A DNA stretch of 64,000 nt from Acidobacteriota bacterium (GTDB lineage Bacteria; Acidobacteriota; Terriglobia; Terriglobales; Acidobacteriaceae): contig PJLO01000009.1 of assembly GCA_003010405.1 (NCBI GenBank), forward strand, positions 62,001 through 126,000, written 5' to 3'. Positions 1 through 9,648 of the stretch are shown in pieces. The position numbers were made by a program, and so were the translations under genes. Numbering within the stretch: the stretch's first letter is position 1; every line of letters begins with the position of its first letter. A model generated the notes under the pieces. The model searched no databases, was not told the origin of the DNA, and saw only the letters and a list, made by a program, of their open reading frames with translations.

Positions 1-72
1 TGTTGCGTCACGCTCACTAGTCTCGCCTCAACACCACCTCAGCACTTTCTCTGACTGACTGACAATACATCG

Positions 73-723
73 ATGACTGAAATTGCCCCAAGAGAACGTC
101 TGGTCGCCGCGGCAGTGACTCTGTTTGCGCGCTCCGGATTTAACGGAATAACGACCAAGGATATAGCCAGGCGTGCTAACGTCAGCGAGGGAAACATCTT
201 CCGTTACTTCCCTCACAAACGGGATCTGTTCATTGCTGCGGTGGACTCGGAACTGGAAAACCTGCATGAACGCGCCGACGAATTGGCCTGTCTAGCCAGC
301 GTCGATACCCCCCGGGATGCCCTGCGCGATTTTTTCAAAATGGTCACCGATATCATAGTAAAGCGGCCCGAACTGGTCCGCTTGCTGCAATTCGGTACTC
401 TTGAATTCGGCGCTGAAATGGAACCCGTCTACCGCAGGCACATCGATGCCCTGGCTACTGCCTGGTCGACAAACTTCAAGAAATGGGCACAAAACTGCCG
501 GCTCCATGATATGGACCCGCAGATCACCGTGTTGTCATTTGTCGCGACTGTCGCTCTGTTGCAGAACTACAGAGCATTTACTGGCTCCGCGCTTCCTTTC
601 CTCTCGGTCGAGAGTGCAGCCAAGGCCTACGCGGAACTCTGGTACAGGCTTCTTTCCGAGGAACCCGCAGCCGATTTATCCCATTCCAGTTCTGATTTTG
701 TTGGATCAGCGCCACCGGAATGA
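73..723 (+). CDS. TetR/AcrR-family transcriptional regulator
   Basis: A 216-residue protein with a classic N-terminal TetR helix-turn-helix at about residues 8-52, including GITTKDIARRANVSEGNIF followed by a YFPHKRDLF turn. The C-terminal two thirds is a helical ligand-binding region that cannot be assigned to a subfamily by eye. TetR proteins usually repress a neighbouring gene and release DNA when a small molecule binds. It lies 159 bases before the exopolysaccharide genes on the same strand, but no operator was recognised, so a role in controlling them is only possible. The start follows a leader without a clear Shine-Dalgarno sequence. Confidence 0.85.
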   Translation: MTEIAPRERLVAAAVTLFARSGFNGITTKDIARRANVSEGNIFRYFPHKRDLFIAAVDSELENLHERADELACLASVDTPRDALRDFFKMVTDIIVKRPELVRLLQFGTLEFGAEMEPVYRRHIDALATAWSTNFKKWAQNCRLHDMDPQITVLSFVATVALLQNYRAFTGSALPFLSVESAAKAYAELWYRLLSEEPAADLSHSSSDFVGSAPPE

Positions 724-882
724 GAAAGCTTCTGGAGATTGATCAGTTTCACTGCGCTCACCTGAATCGGCCCAGGAACTTCGAAGAGTTCAGCCCTGAT
801 TCGGACTCGTGTTTCACCCAATCACACCCGCACCGGCAGGTATCGACCCTCAATGCGGCCCGCCGCCTGCCAGGAGTCTCAC

Positions 883-3105
883 ATGCCTGAGATTGAGCAA
901 GACAGTTTAGCGACGATGAGAGAATCTGGCCTGAAGCGTTTCGGCAACGATAGCGTCACTGAGCGCGAACTGTCTGTTACTGAAATCTCCCGAACGATAT
1001 TCAAACATAAGCTGCTCATCCTGTTAACGGCCCTTACTGTCTTCGGCATCATTACATTGCGTACGCTGACGATGACACCCGTTTACGAAAGCGCGGTGCG
1101 TCTGCAAGTCGATCCCAGCCGCTCGTCCAGCCTCGGTTTGGATGAGATGATCAGCCAGAAACTCGGGGGCAGTGATGACATAAACAGCGTCCTGCAAACC
1201 GAGGTCAAGGTGATCCAAAGCGACACCGTGGCGATGCGCGTGATAGACAGTCTGGAACTTGCCAAGCGGCCTGCATTTGCAGGCAAGTATGCAGCCAGCG
1301 CGAAACTTACAAATCCCTCGGCAATGCCCCCGGCTGACCGGCAACGTTTGGTCAGTGCATTCAAACAATCGCTGAGCGTAAGAGTTTTACCCAACACTCA
1401 GATCGTCGAAGTCCTTTTCCGTTGTACCGATCCAAAGCTCGCAACTGATGTGGCCAACGCGGTGGTTGAGAAGTACATGCAGCATACGCTCCAGACGCGC
1501 TATGAAGGGACAGTACAAGTATCGAACTGGCTCTCGAAGCAGATGGACGACCTGCAGACCAGAGCTACGCAGTCTCAACAAAGGCTCTCAGAGTTTCAGA
1601 TGAAGAACAACATGATCGGGGCAGACGAGAACGACAACATCACGGTCGATCGGCTCAAGCTCCTGAACCAGCAGCTCACGGAAGCCGAGGCGGACCGAAT
1701 CGTAAAGGAAGCCCGGCATCGTCTGGCCGCAACTCGAAATCCAGAACTGCTCGGAACCGTCGATCCGAACCTGCAGACATTGCGTACGCAGGAAGCGGAT
1801 CTGAAGGCACAGTTGGCGCAAGTAAGCGCCAAATACGGGAACGGATATCCCAAACTGCGCGAATTGCAGACGCAGCTGAGCAAACTCAATGCGGCCATTG
1901 CCGATGAAGTCGCCAATGTCGGCAGGCGCATGGAAACCGAGTATCAGTCGGCAGCTAAGACGGAAGCGGCCTTGCGTAACCAGTTCAATAAACAAAAAGA
2001 AGAAGCCTTTAAGCTAAACGAGCATGCTGTTCAATATTTAGTTCTGAAGCACGACGTAGAAAACAGTCGCGATTTATATGACACGCTGCAATTGAAATTG
2101 AAAATGGCAGGCGTGACCGCAGGCTTGAGTTCCGGGTATATCAGCATAATTGATCGCGCCGAAATTCCGGCCACACCGGTCGAACCTAGAATCAAGAGAA
2201 ATCTCGCACTGGGACTTTTTGGCGGAGTGATTGCGGGCCTGCTCCTTGCTTTCGGGGTCGAAGCTCTCGATGACACTTTGAGCAATTCTGAGGAACTAGA
2301 GACCTGCCTGGCGCTGCCAGTGCTTTGCACTATCCCGACTCATCAGCAACAGCCCCCTGCCACATCAAACTCCCGCGAAGCGCCGAAAGCAGTTCCCCTT
2401 GCTCCGATTCTGCTGGGCTCTCCACGCTCGCAGGCTGCCGAAGCTTTCCGCGGATTGCGAACCTCGCTGTTGCTCTCCTCTCCCGACCACGAACCGAAGA
2501 TAATCACCGTGGTCAGTTCGGTCCCAGCGGAGGGGAAAACCACGGTGTCGGTGAATCTGGCCTCCGCGTTCGCACAGCGTGGAGAATCTGTTCTTCTGAT
2601 CGATGCTGATTTGCGACGTTCAACCACCCATACTCACTTTGGACTTCCCTACTCACGGTATGGTACAAGCACCGTCCTGACCCGAGGGATGGACGAGCGC
2701 GCTATTGTCACCCCTTTGAAATCGCTGCCGAGCTTGAAGTTAATGCCGGCCGGTCCACATCCTCCGAACCCCGCGGAACTACTCGGCTCCAAGCGCATGA
2801 TCGAGTTACTCGAGTCCCTGTCAGGCGAATACGAACGCATCATTATCGATACGCCTCCCGTGCTTTCTGTTGCGGATTCGCTGGCATTGTCGAACATTGC
2901 GGATGCAGTCGTGCTCGTTGTGCGCTCGCGGATTGCCCGCAAGAGGGCAGTTCTTCGAGTTCGCAATCTTCTCCGGCGTTCCAACGCCAACCTGGTGGGA
3001 ATTGTCTTCAATGGAGTCGATATGCTCCTGGAGCAGTACTACTACGCCAAGGGATCGTACTATGGCAAATCAATGGGCAACTATTACCTCAGCGAGGACG
3101 AATAA
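883..3105 (+). CDS. Wzz-type chain-length determinant fused to BY-kinase (tyrosine autokinase)
   Basis: An inner-membrane polysaccharide co-polymerase and bacterial tyrosine kinase that sets chain length and drives export in Wzx/Wzy pathways. The first transmembrane helix is near residues 43-60, followed by a long periplasmic region with coiled-coil stretches, and a second helix just before the cytoplasmic kinase. The kinase has a Walker A motif near residue 547 (PAEGKTT), a Walker A' motif (LLIDADLRR) and a Walker B motif near residue 655 (IIIDTPPV). The tail is a tyrosine cluster (YYYAKGSYYGKSMGNYY), typical of autophosphorylation sites. The frame opens at an ATG at 853, but the ATG at 883 has AGGAG six bases upstream and gives the usual family start (740 residues). 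First gene of the exopolysaccharide locus. Confidence 0.93.
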   Translation: MPEIEQDSLATMRESGLKRFGNDSVTERELSVTEISRTIFKHKLLILLTALTVFGIITLRTLTMTPVYESAVRLQVDPSRSSSLGLDEMISQKLGGSDDINSVLQTEVKVIQSDTVAMRVIDSLELAKRPAFAGKYAASAKLTNPSAMPPADRQRLVSAFKQSLSVRVLPNTQIVEVLFRCTDPKLATDVANAVVEKYMQHTLQTRYEGTVQVSNWLSKQMDDLQTRATQSQQRLSEFQMKNNMIGADENDNITVDRLKLLNQQLTEAEADRIVKEARHRLAATRNPELLGTVDPNLQTLRTQEADLKAQLAQVSAKYGNGYPKLRELQTQLSKLNAAIADEVANVGRRMETEYQSAAKTEAALRNQFNKQKEEAFKLNEHAVQYLVLKHDVENSRDLYDTLQLKLKMAGVTAGLSSGYISIIDRAEIPATPVEPRIKRNLALGLFGGVIAGLLLAFGVEALDDTLSNSEELETCLALPVLCTIPTHQQQPPATSNSREAPKAVPLAPILLGSPRSQAAEAFRGLRTSLLLSSPDHEPKIITVVSSVPAEGKTTVSVNLASAFAQRGESVLLIDADLRRSTTHTHFGLPYSRYGTSTVLTRGMDERAIVTPLKSLPSLKLMPAGPHPPNPAELLGSKRMIELLESLSGEYERIIIDTPPVLSVADSLALSNIADAVVLVVRSRIARKRAVLRVRNLLRRSNANLVGIVFNGVDMLLEQYYYAKGSYYGKSMGNYYLSEDE

Positions 3106-3137
3106 CGCCGGGTGCACTCAACACCCAATAGATCAGA

Positions 3138-3158
3138 TAACGTTTCTAAGTAACGTTT
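3138..3158 (+). promoter_or_regulatory. direct repeat TAACGTTT x2 ahead of the export gene
   Basis: Two copies of TAACGTTT, at 3138-3145 and 3151-3158, lie 13 bases apart in the 59-base gap between the BY-kinase and Wza-like genes. They end just before the GTG start at 3165. They could be a protein-binding site or chance. No function is known. Confidence 0.25.
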
Positions 3159-3164
3159 AAGAGA

Positions 3165-4124
3165 GTGGATATGATGCGTCCTCGTAATTGGCGAATGTTG
3201 CTCCTGACTGTCGCGTTGAACCTAGCCCTGCCGCTTGTTATTTCGGCGCAGCTTTTTGCGGCTCCACAAGAGAATGCTCCACAAGGGACGGGAGCGCCGA
3301 ACACCCCTCATGCCTTGCGGATATCAACCGGGGACCTTCTCGAACTCACTGTTTTCGACACACCCGAGCTGTCAGGGAAGCTTCGCGTCAACGACGCCGG
3401 GCAGGTTTCTTTACCGGTCGCGGGAGCGATCAAGCTTTCTGGAATGACGGCGGAAGAAGCGGCGGCGGCAATCGAAGAAAAACTGCGCAGCGCAGATGTT
3501 CTTAAATACCCGCATGCTTCTGTCTTTATTGCAGAGTACGCCACTCAGGGAGTGACGGTTACGGGTGAAGTGAAGAATCCGGGTATTTACCCCTTGCTGG
3601 GCAGCCACACGGTTTTGGAACTGATTTCCGCGGCTGGAGGAGTTACGGCTACTGCAAGCAAGGCCGTTACCATCACTCACAAATCCGACCCCACGCACCC
3701 GGTAGTAATACAGCTCGAAAACAATCCGGGCAGTGTTGCCGCCACTGTCGATATCCGTCCAGGCGACACAATCGCCGTCTCACGCTCTGGAGTTGTTTAC
3801 GTTGTCGGTGACGTCGGAAAGCCGGGCGGCTACCTCATTGAAAACAGCAACCGCTTGACCGTGCTGCAGGCGATCTCCCTTGCCCAGGGGCTTAACCGCA
3901 CGGCAGCACAGAACAGGGCCAAACTCATCAGGAAGACCGCCACTGGACGCGAGGAAGTTCCACTCGCTCTCAAAAAAGTGTTTGCAGGCAGTTCCCCGGA
4001 TGTTCCCCTTCAGGACTGTGACATTCTCTTTGTCCCAAGCAGCAACGGTAAGGTCTGGGCCTACAGAGGCATGGAGTCTGCGTTTTCCGCCACTTCCAAT
4101 TTGGTTATTTTGGGAAGTCGCTGA
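3165..4124 (+). CDS. Polysaccharide export protein (Wza-like, Poly_export + SLBB)
   Basis: A 319-residue exported protein. The N-terminus has a hydrophobic signal segment at about residues 10-32. It is followed by the polysaccharide biosynthesis/export domain, which opens with LRISTGDLLELTVFDTPEL, and then two SLBB-type beta-grasp repeats (VTGEVKNPGIYPL and VVGDVGKPGGYLI). Proteins of this family form the outer-membrane or periplasmic channel partner of Wzz/BY-kinase. No lipobox cysteine is visible in the signal region, unlike E. coli Wza. The frame begins with GTG at 3165, and ATG codons at 3171 and 3174 are equally plausible starts. It lies between the kinase and the methyltransferase in the export locus. 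Confidence 0.9.
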   Translation: MDMMRPRNWRMLLLTVALNLALPLVISAQLFAAPQENAPQGTGAPNTPHALRISTGDLLELTVFDTPELSGKLRVNDAGQVSLPVAGAIKLSGMTAEEAAAAIEEKLRSADVLKYPHASVFIAEYATQGVTVTGEVKNPGIYPLLGSHTVLELISAAGGVTATASKAVTITHKSDPTHPVVIQLENNPGSVAATVDIRPGDTIAVSRSGVVYVVGDVGKPGGYLIENSNRLTVLQAISLAQGLNRTAAQNRAKLIRKTATGREEVPLALKKVFAGSSPDVPLQDCDILFVPSSNGKVWAYRGMESAFSATSNLVILGSR

Positions 4125-4167
4125 TGTGCGCGGCGAAGAATTACGCAGCAGTGTTTTGGGTTCGGAA

Positions 4168-4905
4168 ATGATGAGCAAAACAGACTCTGTACTTTACAAC
4201 CAGTACTTCACCAATCAGTCTTCGCACGGTCGCAAGCCGGCCGAACTGATTTCTTCAGCTCGCTGGTTTGATGGGGAGATCATTCGCCGTGCGCGAATCA
4301 GCTCTCCCGACGCCGCTATTGTCGATCTCGGTTGCGGCTTTGGCAGACTCCTGCTTGCGCTGAAGCGCGCCGGTTATTCGAATATCCGAGGAGTCGATTT
4401 GTCCCCGGAACAGGTGGGCATTGCTGCCAGCCTGGGCTTAGACAATGTCGCTTGCGACGATGTAATTTCTTACACCCGCCAACTAGCCAGCGCCAGTGTC
4501 GACGTGGTATTCGCTCTCGACCTGCTCGAACATCTTCCCAAAGACGCGCTTCTGGAACTCGTGGGAGAAGTATATCGCGTTCTAAAACCGGGCGGTCGCT
4601 TCGTGGTTCATGTTCCCAATGGCGAAGCCATTTTTTCCGGCAGGGTTTTGTACGGAGATCTGACGCACCACCGCGCGTTCACCCAGATGTCAATAAGGCA
4701 GCTGCTCTCCATGCACGGCTTGAGTGACATTGCGTGTTTCGAGGACCGTCCGATCATTCATGGCCCTGCCAGTCTCGTACGCTCTGTCGCATGGTGCTTT
4801 ATTCGCGCTTGCTTCGCCTTCATACATGCGGTTGAGAGCGGCCCCGGATCTCGTATCCTCCTATCCCAGAATTTTCTGGCCACTGCTTCCAAGAAGGTAG
4901 TCTGA
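4168..4905 (+). CDS. Class I SAM-dependent methyltransferase
   Basis: A 245-residue cytoplasmic methyltransferase. SAM-binding motif I is at about residues 51-60 (VDLGCGFGRLL), followed by the acidic motif II (IRGVDLSPEQ) and the post-I region DVVFALDLLEHLPKDALLE, a pattern common in UbiE/Methyltransf_11 proteins. Its place between the export protein and the flippase suggests that it methylates a sugar or the glycan chain end. The frame is open upstream into the export gene (to 3880), but that part is out of frame with real coding there. The tandem ATG at 4168/4171 gives a normal N-terminus. The substrate is unknown. Confidence 0.85.
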   Translation: MMSKTDSVLYNQYFTNQSSHGRKPAELISSARWFDGEIIRRARISSPDAAIVDLGCGFGRLLLALKRAGYSNIRGVDLSPEQVGIAASLGLDNVACDDVISYTRQLASASVDVVFALDLLEHLPKDALLELVGEVYRVLKPGGRFVVHVPNGEAIFSGRVLYGDLTHHRAFTQMSIRQLLSMHGLSDIACFEDRPIIHGPASLVRSVAWCFIRACFAFIHAVESGPGSRILLSQNFLATASKKVV

Positions 4906-4971
4906 CTTGTCCGACACAATCTCAAACAGCACAACTCGCTCTGTGACACTGGATAGGTTCCGGGCCAGCTG

Positions 4972-6531
4972 TTGGATGGAAACGCCATGAGCCGTACAGT
5001 CAGGGCCGCAAACGGATTTGCAACGAGTGTCCTTCAATATTTTATCCAAATTGCGGTGCAGGTGTTGCTTGCTCCGATTGTCCTGAAAGTGGCTGGGAGA
5101 GAAACTCTCGGCGCGTATGCAGCGATAACGCAAGCGGTGGCTCTGCTCACTTTGGTGGATGTGGCTCATTCCTGGTCTCTAGAGCGCTTTCTCGGGCAGT
5201 CGATCAGCTTAGGAGATAATGGCGAACGGTTCCGAAAAGTTTTCACCACGGCCCGCACCATGTTGCTGCTCAGCAACGCTGTTTTTGGACTGTTGGTGGT
5301 TGCATTCAGTTTCTATGTTGGCCGGCTGTTTCATCTTTCTCCTGCAATAGAAAATGAAGCTCGCCGGGCTTTGTACGTCATCGCAATCTGGGCTGTACTG
5401 AGAACCCCGCTTGCCGCGTATCTAAATGCCTTGGTGGCGTCCCAGGACCTTGCGGCAAGCAACACAATTGGAGCGTTCCTGGGGGTAGCCCGCGCACTGA
5501 CGTCATTGGCATTCGTGCTGGCTCACTTTGGTCTCTTCGGACTGATGTTGTCGGGTTCGGTAGTCGAGGGAGTAGGTTCGCTGCTGTATCGCATGCGCTT
5601 CAAGTCTCTACATCCAACTCTTATGCCCAGCTGGGGAATTCCTGATCGCGCGCTTTTTCGCGAAATGATTGGGTTCGGCGGCCATGCGATGCTGCTGAAC
5701 GTGGGCAACGCCCTCATGTTCAGCTCGGCCAACGCTCTTGCTGGATATGTTGGGGGAGCAGCCGCGGCGAGCTCGTTCTATACCACCCAGGTTCCAGCAA
5801 CAACGGGATTCAATATGGCCAACCGGCTTGCAGACAACGCAACGCCAGCCATTAACGATCTTTGGGGCAGCCGTGAAATCGCGACTTTCCGGTCTGCGCT
5901 CTTCCGGCTTTTGCGACTGACTCTCGCGATGGTATTACCTCTTGCAGCCGGAGTGATTCTATTCAATCGCGATGTGGTAACAGCTTGGGTCGGCGAGCGC
6001 CAGTATGCGGGAACACTTCTGACGGTGGCCGTCGCGGCCTTCTGTGTTGTCGTCCCTATTCAACGCCTCGCTATGATTTACGCTTTCGTAATTGGATGGG
6101 TGAGATTACTCAGCGTTACAGCTCTGCTGCAAGGCGCCGGCAGTGTTCTACTTGGCATTTTTCTTGGCCGCCGCTTTGGACTTGGCGGTGTTACTCTGGC
6201 ACTGGTTATTGTTATCGTGCCACAGACGGTCTTGCTCTGGATCCGCTTAGGGCGTTCATTATCATTCGAACTTAATTATGTTTTCCGGACTTGCGTTCTT
6301 CCCCTTCTGCTTCCTGTTGCACTCGCCTTTGGGGCAGGCTGGAGCGCATCCAATGCATTTCGCGGACACGGAATATATAGCGTGCTCGCAGAGGTTACTA
6401 CCTTCATAGTCGTGTATGGCTCGTCCGCGTACTTTCTCGCACTTACAGCGGAGGACAAGGACGACATTGGGCGCTACCGTGAGAAGCTACTGGCCTTCTA
6501 TAGACGGAAGACAAACCCCGCAGCAGCATGA
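4972..6531 (+). CDS. Wzx-type lipid-linked polysaccharide flippase (MATE/MOP superfamily)
   Basis: A 519-residue polytopic membrane protein with roughly 12-14 hydrophobic helices and the general composition of Wzx/RfbX flippases. It opens with NGFATSVLQYFIQIAVQVLL, a typical first helix that begins shortly after the start. Flippases of this type move undecaprenyl-diphosphate-linked repeat units across the inner membrane. An alternative start is ATG 4987. The stop overlaps the next glycosyltransferase start in an ATGA arrangement (6528-6531), which points to translational coupling. Assignment as Wzx rests on topology and context, because this family is poorly conserved. Confidence 0.85.
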   Translation: MDGNAMSRTVRAANGFATSVLQYFIQIAVQVLLAPIVLKVAGRETLGAYAAITQAVALLTLVDVAHSWSLERFLGQSISLGDNGERFRKVFTTARTMLLLSNAVFGLLVVAFSFYVGRLFHLSPAIENEARRALYVIAIWAVLRTPLAAYLNALVASQDLAASNTIGAFLGVARALTSLAFVLAHFGLFGLMLSGSVVEGVGSLLYRMRFKSLHPTLMPSWGIPDRALFREMIGFGGHAMLLNVGNALMFSSANALAGYVGGAAAASSFYTTQVPATTGFNMANRLADNATPAINDLWGSREIATFRSALFRLLRLTLAMVLPLAAGVILFNRDVVTAWVGERQYAGTLLTVAVAAFCVVVPIQRLAMIYAFVIGWVRLLSVTALLQGAGSVLLGIFLGRRFGLGGVTLALVIVIVPQTVLLWIRLGRSLSFELNYVFRTCVLPLLLPVALAFGAGWSASNAFRGHGIYSVLAEVTTFIVVYGSSAYFLALTAEDKDDIGRYREKLLAFYRRKTNPAAA

Positions 6532-7373
6532 GACCGCCGCGCAGGAAAATCGATTGGGCCACCATGTCTAAACTTCCTCTTGTCTCTGTTTTGTTTGTTA
6601 CATACAAACGTATCGAGCTTCTGCGCGACACGCTGCATTCATTCCTGAATAACACCGCGTACCCCAACCTCGAACTCGTCGTCACCGACGATGGCAGCGG
6701 ACCGGAAATTCAGGAGCAGATCAGGAAGTTGCCTTTTCAAGTATTTGTACTTTCCAAAGAAAACAGAGGACTCGGGGCAAATATCAATGCGGGCCTGCGA
6801 GCTTGCAGCGGAAAATATGTTCTGCTCCTGCAAGATGATTGGCATTGCGAAGGTCCATCCGATTACCTGCTGAACAGCGTCAGCGTTTGCGAAAACAACG
6901 CTGATGTTGGTCTCATTAATTTCTATGGCATGCCACACAAGTTCGATTCTGCAAATGCGCTGCCAGGAAGCAATGAGCCCTGTCACAAGATCACTGAGCA
7001 ATTCTGGGACGGCAAGCAAACCTGGAACATATACACAGATACGCCGCACGTCATGACGATGAAATATTTCCAGCGCGTCGGTCCGTACAGAGAAAGTAGC
7101 TTTACGGAAGATTGCGAGATGGATTACGAGGCGCGGTTTGCCGCGCAGAAGCAGTTTTCGGCCGCGCTTTTTCCGAGTTATTACAACCGCTTGTTCCGGC
7201 ACACTGGCGAAGCACACAGTTTTAGAACCATACGTTTCCGCTACCGTGTTGAAAAACTTCTGCTCCCCTACGGGATATTCCTGAAGTCGCGCTGCCGGCC
7301 TTTGTACACTGCCGGCAAGTTCATCCTGCGGAGATCAGTGAAGTTGCTGGAAAGTTCAGGAATTGTACGTTGA
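6528..7373 (+). CDS. Family 2 glycosyltransferase
   Basis: A GT-A fold glycosyltransferase of 281 residues. The nucleotide-sugar core is visible: VSVLFVTYKR at the N-terminus, the DDGSG acidic motif near residue 50, NRGLGANINAGL, and LLLQDDW as the metal-binding DxD equivalent near residue 100. A TEDCEMDYEAR acidic stretch in the second half fits the catalytic-base region. The ATG at 6528 overlaps the flippase stop, but the ATG at 6564 (MSKLPLVS) gives the more usual N-terminus. It probably adds one sugar to the repeat unit. The donor and linkage are unknown. Confidence 0.88.
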   Translation: MRPPRRKIDWATMSKLPLVSVLFVTYKRIELLRDTLHSFLNNTAYPNLELVVTDDGSGPEIQEQIRKLPFQVFVLSKENRGLGANINAGLRACSGKYVLLLQDDWHCEGPSDYLLNSVSVCENNADVGLINFYGMPHKFDSANALPGSNEPCHKITEQFWDGKQTWNIYTDTPHVMTMKYFQRVGPYRESSFTEDCEMDYEARFAAQKQFSAALFPSYYNRLFRHTGEAHSFRTIRFRYRVEKLLLPYGIFLKSRCRPLYTAGKFILRRSVKLLESSGIVR

Positions 7374-7413
7374 TCAATATTTCTAACCATTGCCTCTAGC
7401 GGGTGCCCTCCAC

Positions 7414-8568
7414 ATGGAAGTCGCATTATCTACAGTAGGAAAATTCCACACGTTCGACCTTGCCAGGCAACTCTATGATCGGCAGTGTCTTAAGACGATC
7501 TTTTCGGGCTACCCTCGCTGGAAGCTCCGTGACGAGGGTCTGCCCAGAGAGAAAGTGGATACATTTCCCTGGCTGCATGCCCCGTACATGCGCTTCGCCG
7601 CGCACAGATCTCCAGCGCTAAAAAGATTGTGGGAATGGTATGACCGAGTTTTGTTCGATCAGCATGTCGCACATAATCTGCCAAAATGCGACGTGTTTTG
7701 TGGCCTGTCCGGTTCCGTATTGCGGAGCGGCTTGAAGGCGCACGCGATGGGCGCCCGTTTTGTCTGTGACCGCGGCTCCGCTCATATCCGAGTGCAGGAT
7801 CAAATCCTACGTGAGGAACACGAACTCAATCGTAGTTCTTTCCGCGGCATCGATCCGCGAATCATCCAGCGGGAGGAAGCGGAGTATGAATTGGCCGATG
7901 CGATCACCGTGCCTTCGACTTTCGCGCTGAACTCCTTCCTGCTAATGGGGATTCCGCGCCGCAAGTTAAAACTGGTGCCCTATGGCGTCGATCTCCGCAG
8001 GTTCCACAAAACCACTGACCCGGATAAATCCGAATTCAACGTCCTGTTTGTGGGTGGTCTTTCTTTGCAAAAAGGATTAGTTTATCTGCTCCAGGCGTTT
8101 GATAAATTGCAGCACAGACGTAAGACGCTCACCATTGCAGGTTCTTCCACAACCGATTCAATTCCCCTGCTCGACAAATTTGCGACACGAGAGGACGTAC
8201 ATATTCTGGGACATGTCCCACAGCCGCTGCTCAAAAACATAATGAGTGCAAGTCATGTAATGGTTTTGCCAAGTGTTCAGGAAGGTCTTGCAATGGTACA
8301 AGCGCAAGCGCTGGCATGCGGATGCCCCGTGATTGCATCCGCAAACACCGGTGCCAATGACCTGTTTTCGGATAGCGTTGAAGGATACATCGTACCCATT
8401 CGAAATGCCGATGCCATTGCGGATCGAATGCAGGTTTTGGCCGATAATCCCGGAGTGCGCGAACAGATGAGCAGTGCTGCCTTGCGGCGCGTTAAATCGA
8501 TAGGCGGCTGGGATCAATATGGCGAAACCATGCTCCGCGTTTTCTCAGAGCTAGCGGCGGAACTGTGA
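7414..8568 (+). CDS. Family 4 glycosyltransferase (GT-B) with altered EX7E motif
   Basis: A GT-B retaining glycosyltransferase of 384 residues. The C-terminal Rossmann domain is clear: VPYGVDLRRF, LFVGGLSLQKG, and the donor-binding stretch that begins EGLAMVQAQALACGCPV. In most GT4 enzymes two glutamates seven residues apart contact the donor. Here the second position is glutamine (codon CAA), so the motif reads EX7Q. The frame opens at TTG 7390, but the ATG at 7414 gives the expected N-terminus. It lies between two other glycosyltransferases in the exopolysaccharide locus. Donor and acceptor are unknown. Confidence 0.85.
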   Translation: MEVALSTVGKFHTFDLARQLYDRQCLKTIFSGYPRWKLRDEGLPREKVDTFPWLHAPYMRFAAHRSPALKRLWEWYDRVLFDQHVAHNLPKCDVFCGLSGSVLRSGLKAHAMGARFVCDRGSAHIRVQDQILREEHELNRSSFRGIDPRIIQREEAEYELADAITVPSTFALNSFLLMGIPRRKLKLVPYGVDLRRFHKTTDPDKSEFNVLFVGGLSLQKGLVYLLQAFDKLQHRRKTLTIAGSSTTDSIPLLDKFATREDVHILGHVPQPLLKNIMSASHVMVLPSVQEGLAMVQAQALACGCPVIASANTGANDLFSDSVEGYIVPIRNADAIADRMQVLADNPGVREQMSSAALRRVKSIGGWDQYGETMLRVFSELAAEL

Positions 8569-8586
8569 ATTAAAAGCACAAGCCTC

Positions 8587-9630
8587 ATGAATTCATTAAA
8601 TATTCTTTACATGGGCCCCAACTCCGGTACATGCCGGCAGCGGGCACAAGCGTTGCGCCGCCTTGGGCATAAGGTCTGTACCCTGGCCCCGCGGTCCTTC
8701 CTGCCCGACAACAGCTGGATAAATTTCTGGATTTGGCGCACGGGCGCGCGATTTATGGAAGCTGTGCTTGCCCGTAGAGTTTTAGCCGCCCTACCCGACT
8801 GCGATTTCGACCTCGTCTGGATTGACGGCGGAGATCTGATCGCACCGTCACTCGTCAGGGAATTGAAGAATCGTTTTGGCAGGGTTATTAACTACAACAT
8901 CGATGACCCATACGGATCACGGGACTCACGGAGGTGGCGGTTATACCTTGAGAGCCTTCCCTTTTACGATCTCCTGATTGTTATGCGAGAACAAAATGTT
9001 CTCGAGGCGAGGAGCCTGGGCGCTAAAAATGTCCTTCGGGTTTTCATGTCAGCAGATGAAATAGCGCACGCTCCGCGGCAGCTCGATGCGGCTGACTGGC
9101 AAAAATGGGCGAGCGAGGTACTGTTCCTTGGCACCTGGATGCCGGATCGCGGCCCGTTTCTATCGCGCTTAGTGGAGTTAGGTGTACCACTCGCAATTTA
9201 CGGGGATCGATGGCAGAAGGCCCGGGAATGGTCAAGGCTGCGTTCCCACTGGCGCGGGGCTGGCTTGCATTCGACTGACGATTACGCCAAGGCAATTCAG
9301 TGCGCCAAAATTTGCCTGGGACTCCTCTCGAAGGGAAATCGCGACCTCCACACAACCCGCTCGTCGGAGATCCCCTTTCTGGGAAGCCTTTTCTGTGCCG
9401 AGCGCACTTCGGAACACATGTCACTTTACAGCGACGGCGTCGAAGCTGTGTTCTGGGATTCCCCGGAGGAGTGCGCCAAACATTGTTTCCAACTGCTCGC
9501 TGATAATGAGTTGCGGGCGACGATCGCCCGGAACGGACAAGCTCGATGCATCCGGAACGGCACGCTGAATCAACCCACATTGCTTTCAATACTGCAAGCT
9601 GCCCTCGCAGAGGACCAGTCCGCTGTTTAG
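8587..9630 (+). CDS. CgeB-like (DUF3880-type) glycosyltransferase
   Basis: A 347-residue protein resembling the CgeB/DUF3880 glycosyltransferase group. It starts NILYMGPNSGTCRQRAQALR, has LVWIDGGDL, and then the family-like INYNIDDPYG stretch. The C-terminal half matches Glyco_trans_1_2, including the region around HTTRSSEIPFLGSLFCAER. Members transfer sugars in spore-coat, maturation or surface glycan pathways, but substrates are rarely known. Its position between a GT4 enzyme and the polymerase supports a role in building the repeat unit. Confidence 0.75.
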   Translation: MNSLNILYMGPNSGTCRQRAQALRRLGHKVCTLAPRSFLPDNSWINFWIWRTGARFMEAVLARRVLAALPDCDFDLVWIDGGDLIAPSLVRELKNRFGRVINYNIDDPYGSRDSRRWRLYLESLPFYDLLIVMREQNVLEARSLGAKNVLRVFMSADEIAHAPRQLDAADWQKWASEVLFLGTWMPDRGPFLSRLVELGVPLAIYGDRWQKAREWSRLRSHWRGAGLHSTDDYAKAIQCAKICLGLLSKGNRDLHTTRSSEIPFLGSLFCAERTSEHMSLYSDGVEAVFWDSPEECAKHCFQLLADNELRATIARNGQARCIRNGTLNQPTLLSILQAALAEDQSAV

Positions 9631-9648
9631 AAATTGAGTAACGATGTT

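Noticed and set aside
3880-4167. upstream extension of the methyltransferase
   Set aside because: It lies in a different frame of the export gene; the methyltransferase family start fits 4168.
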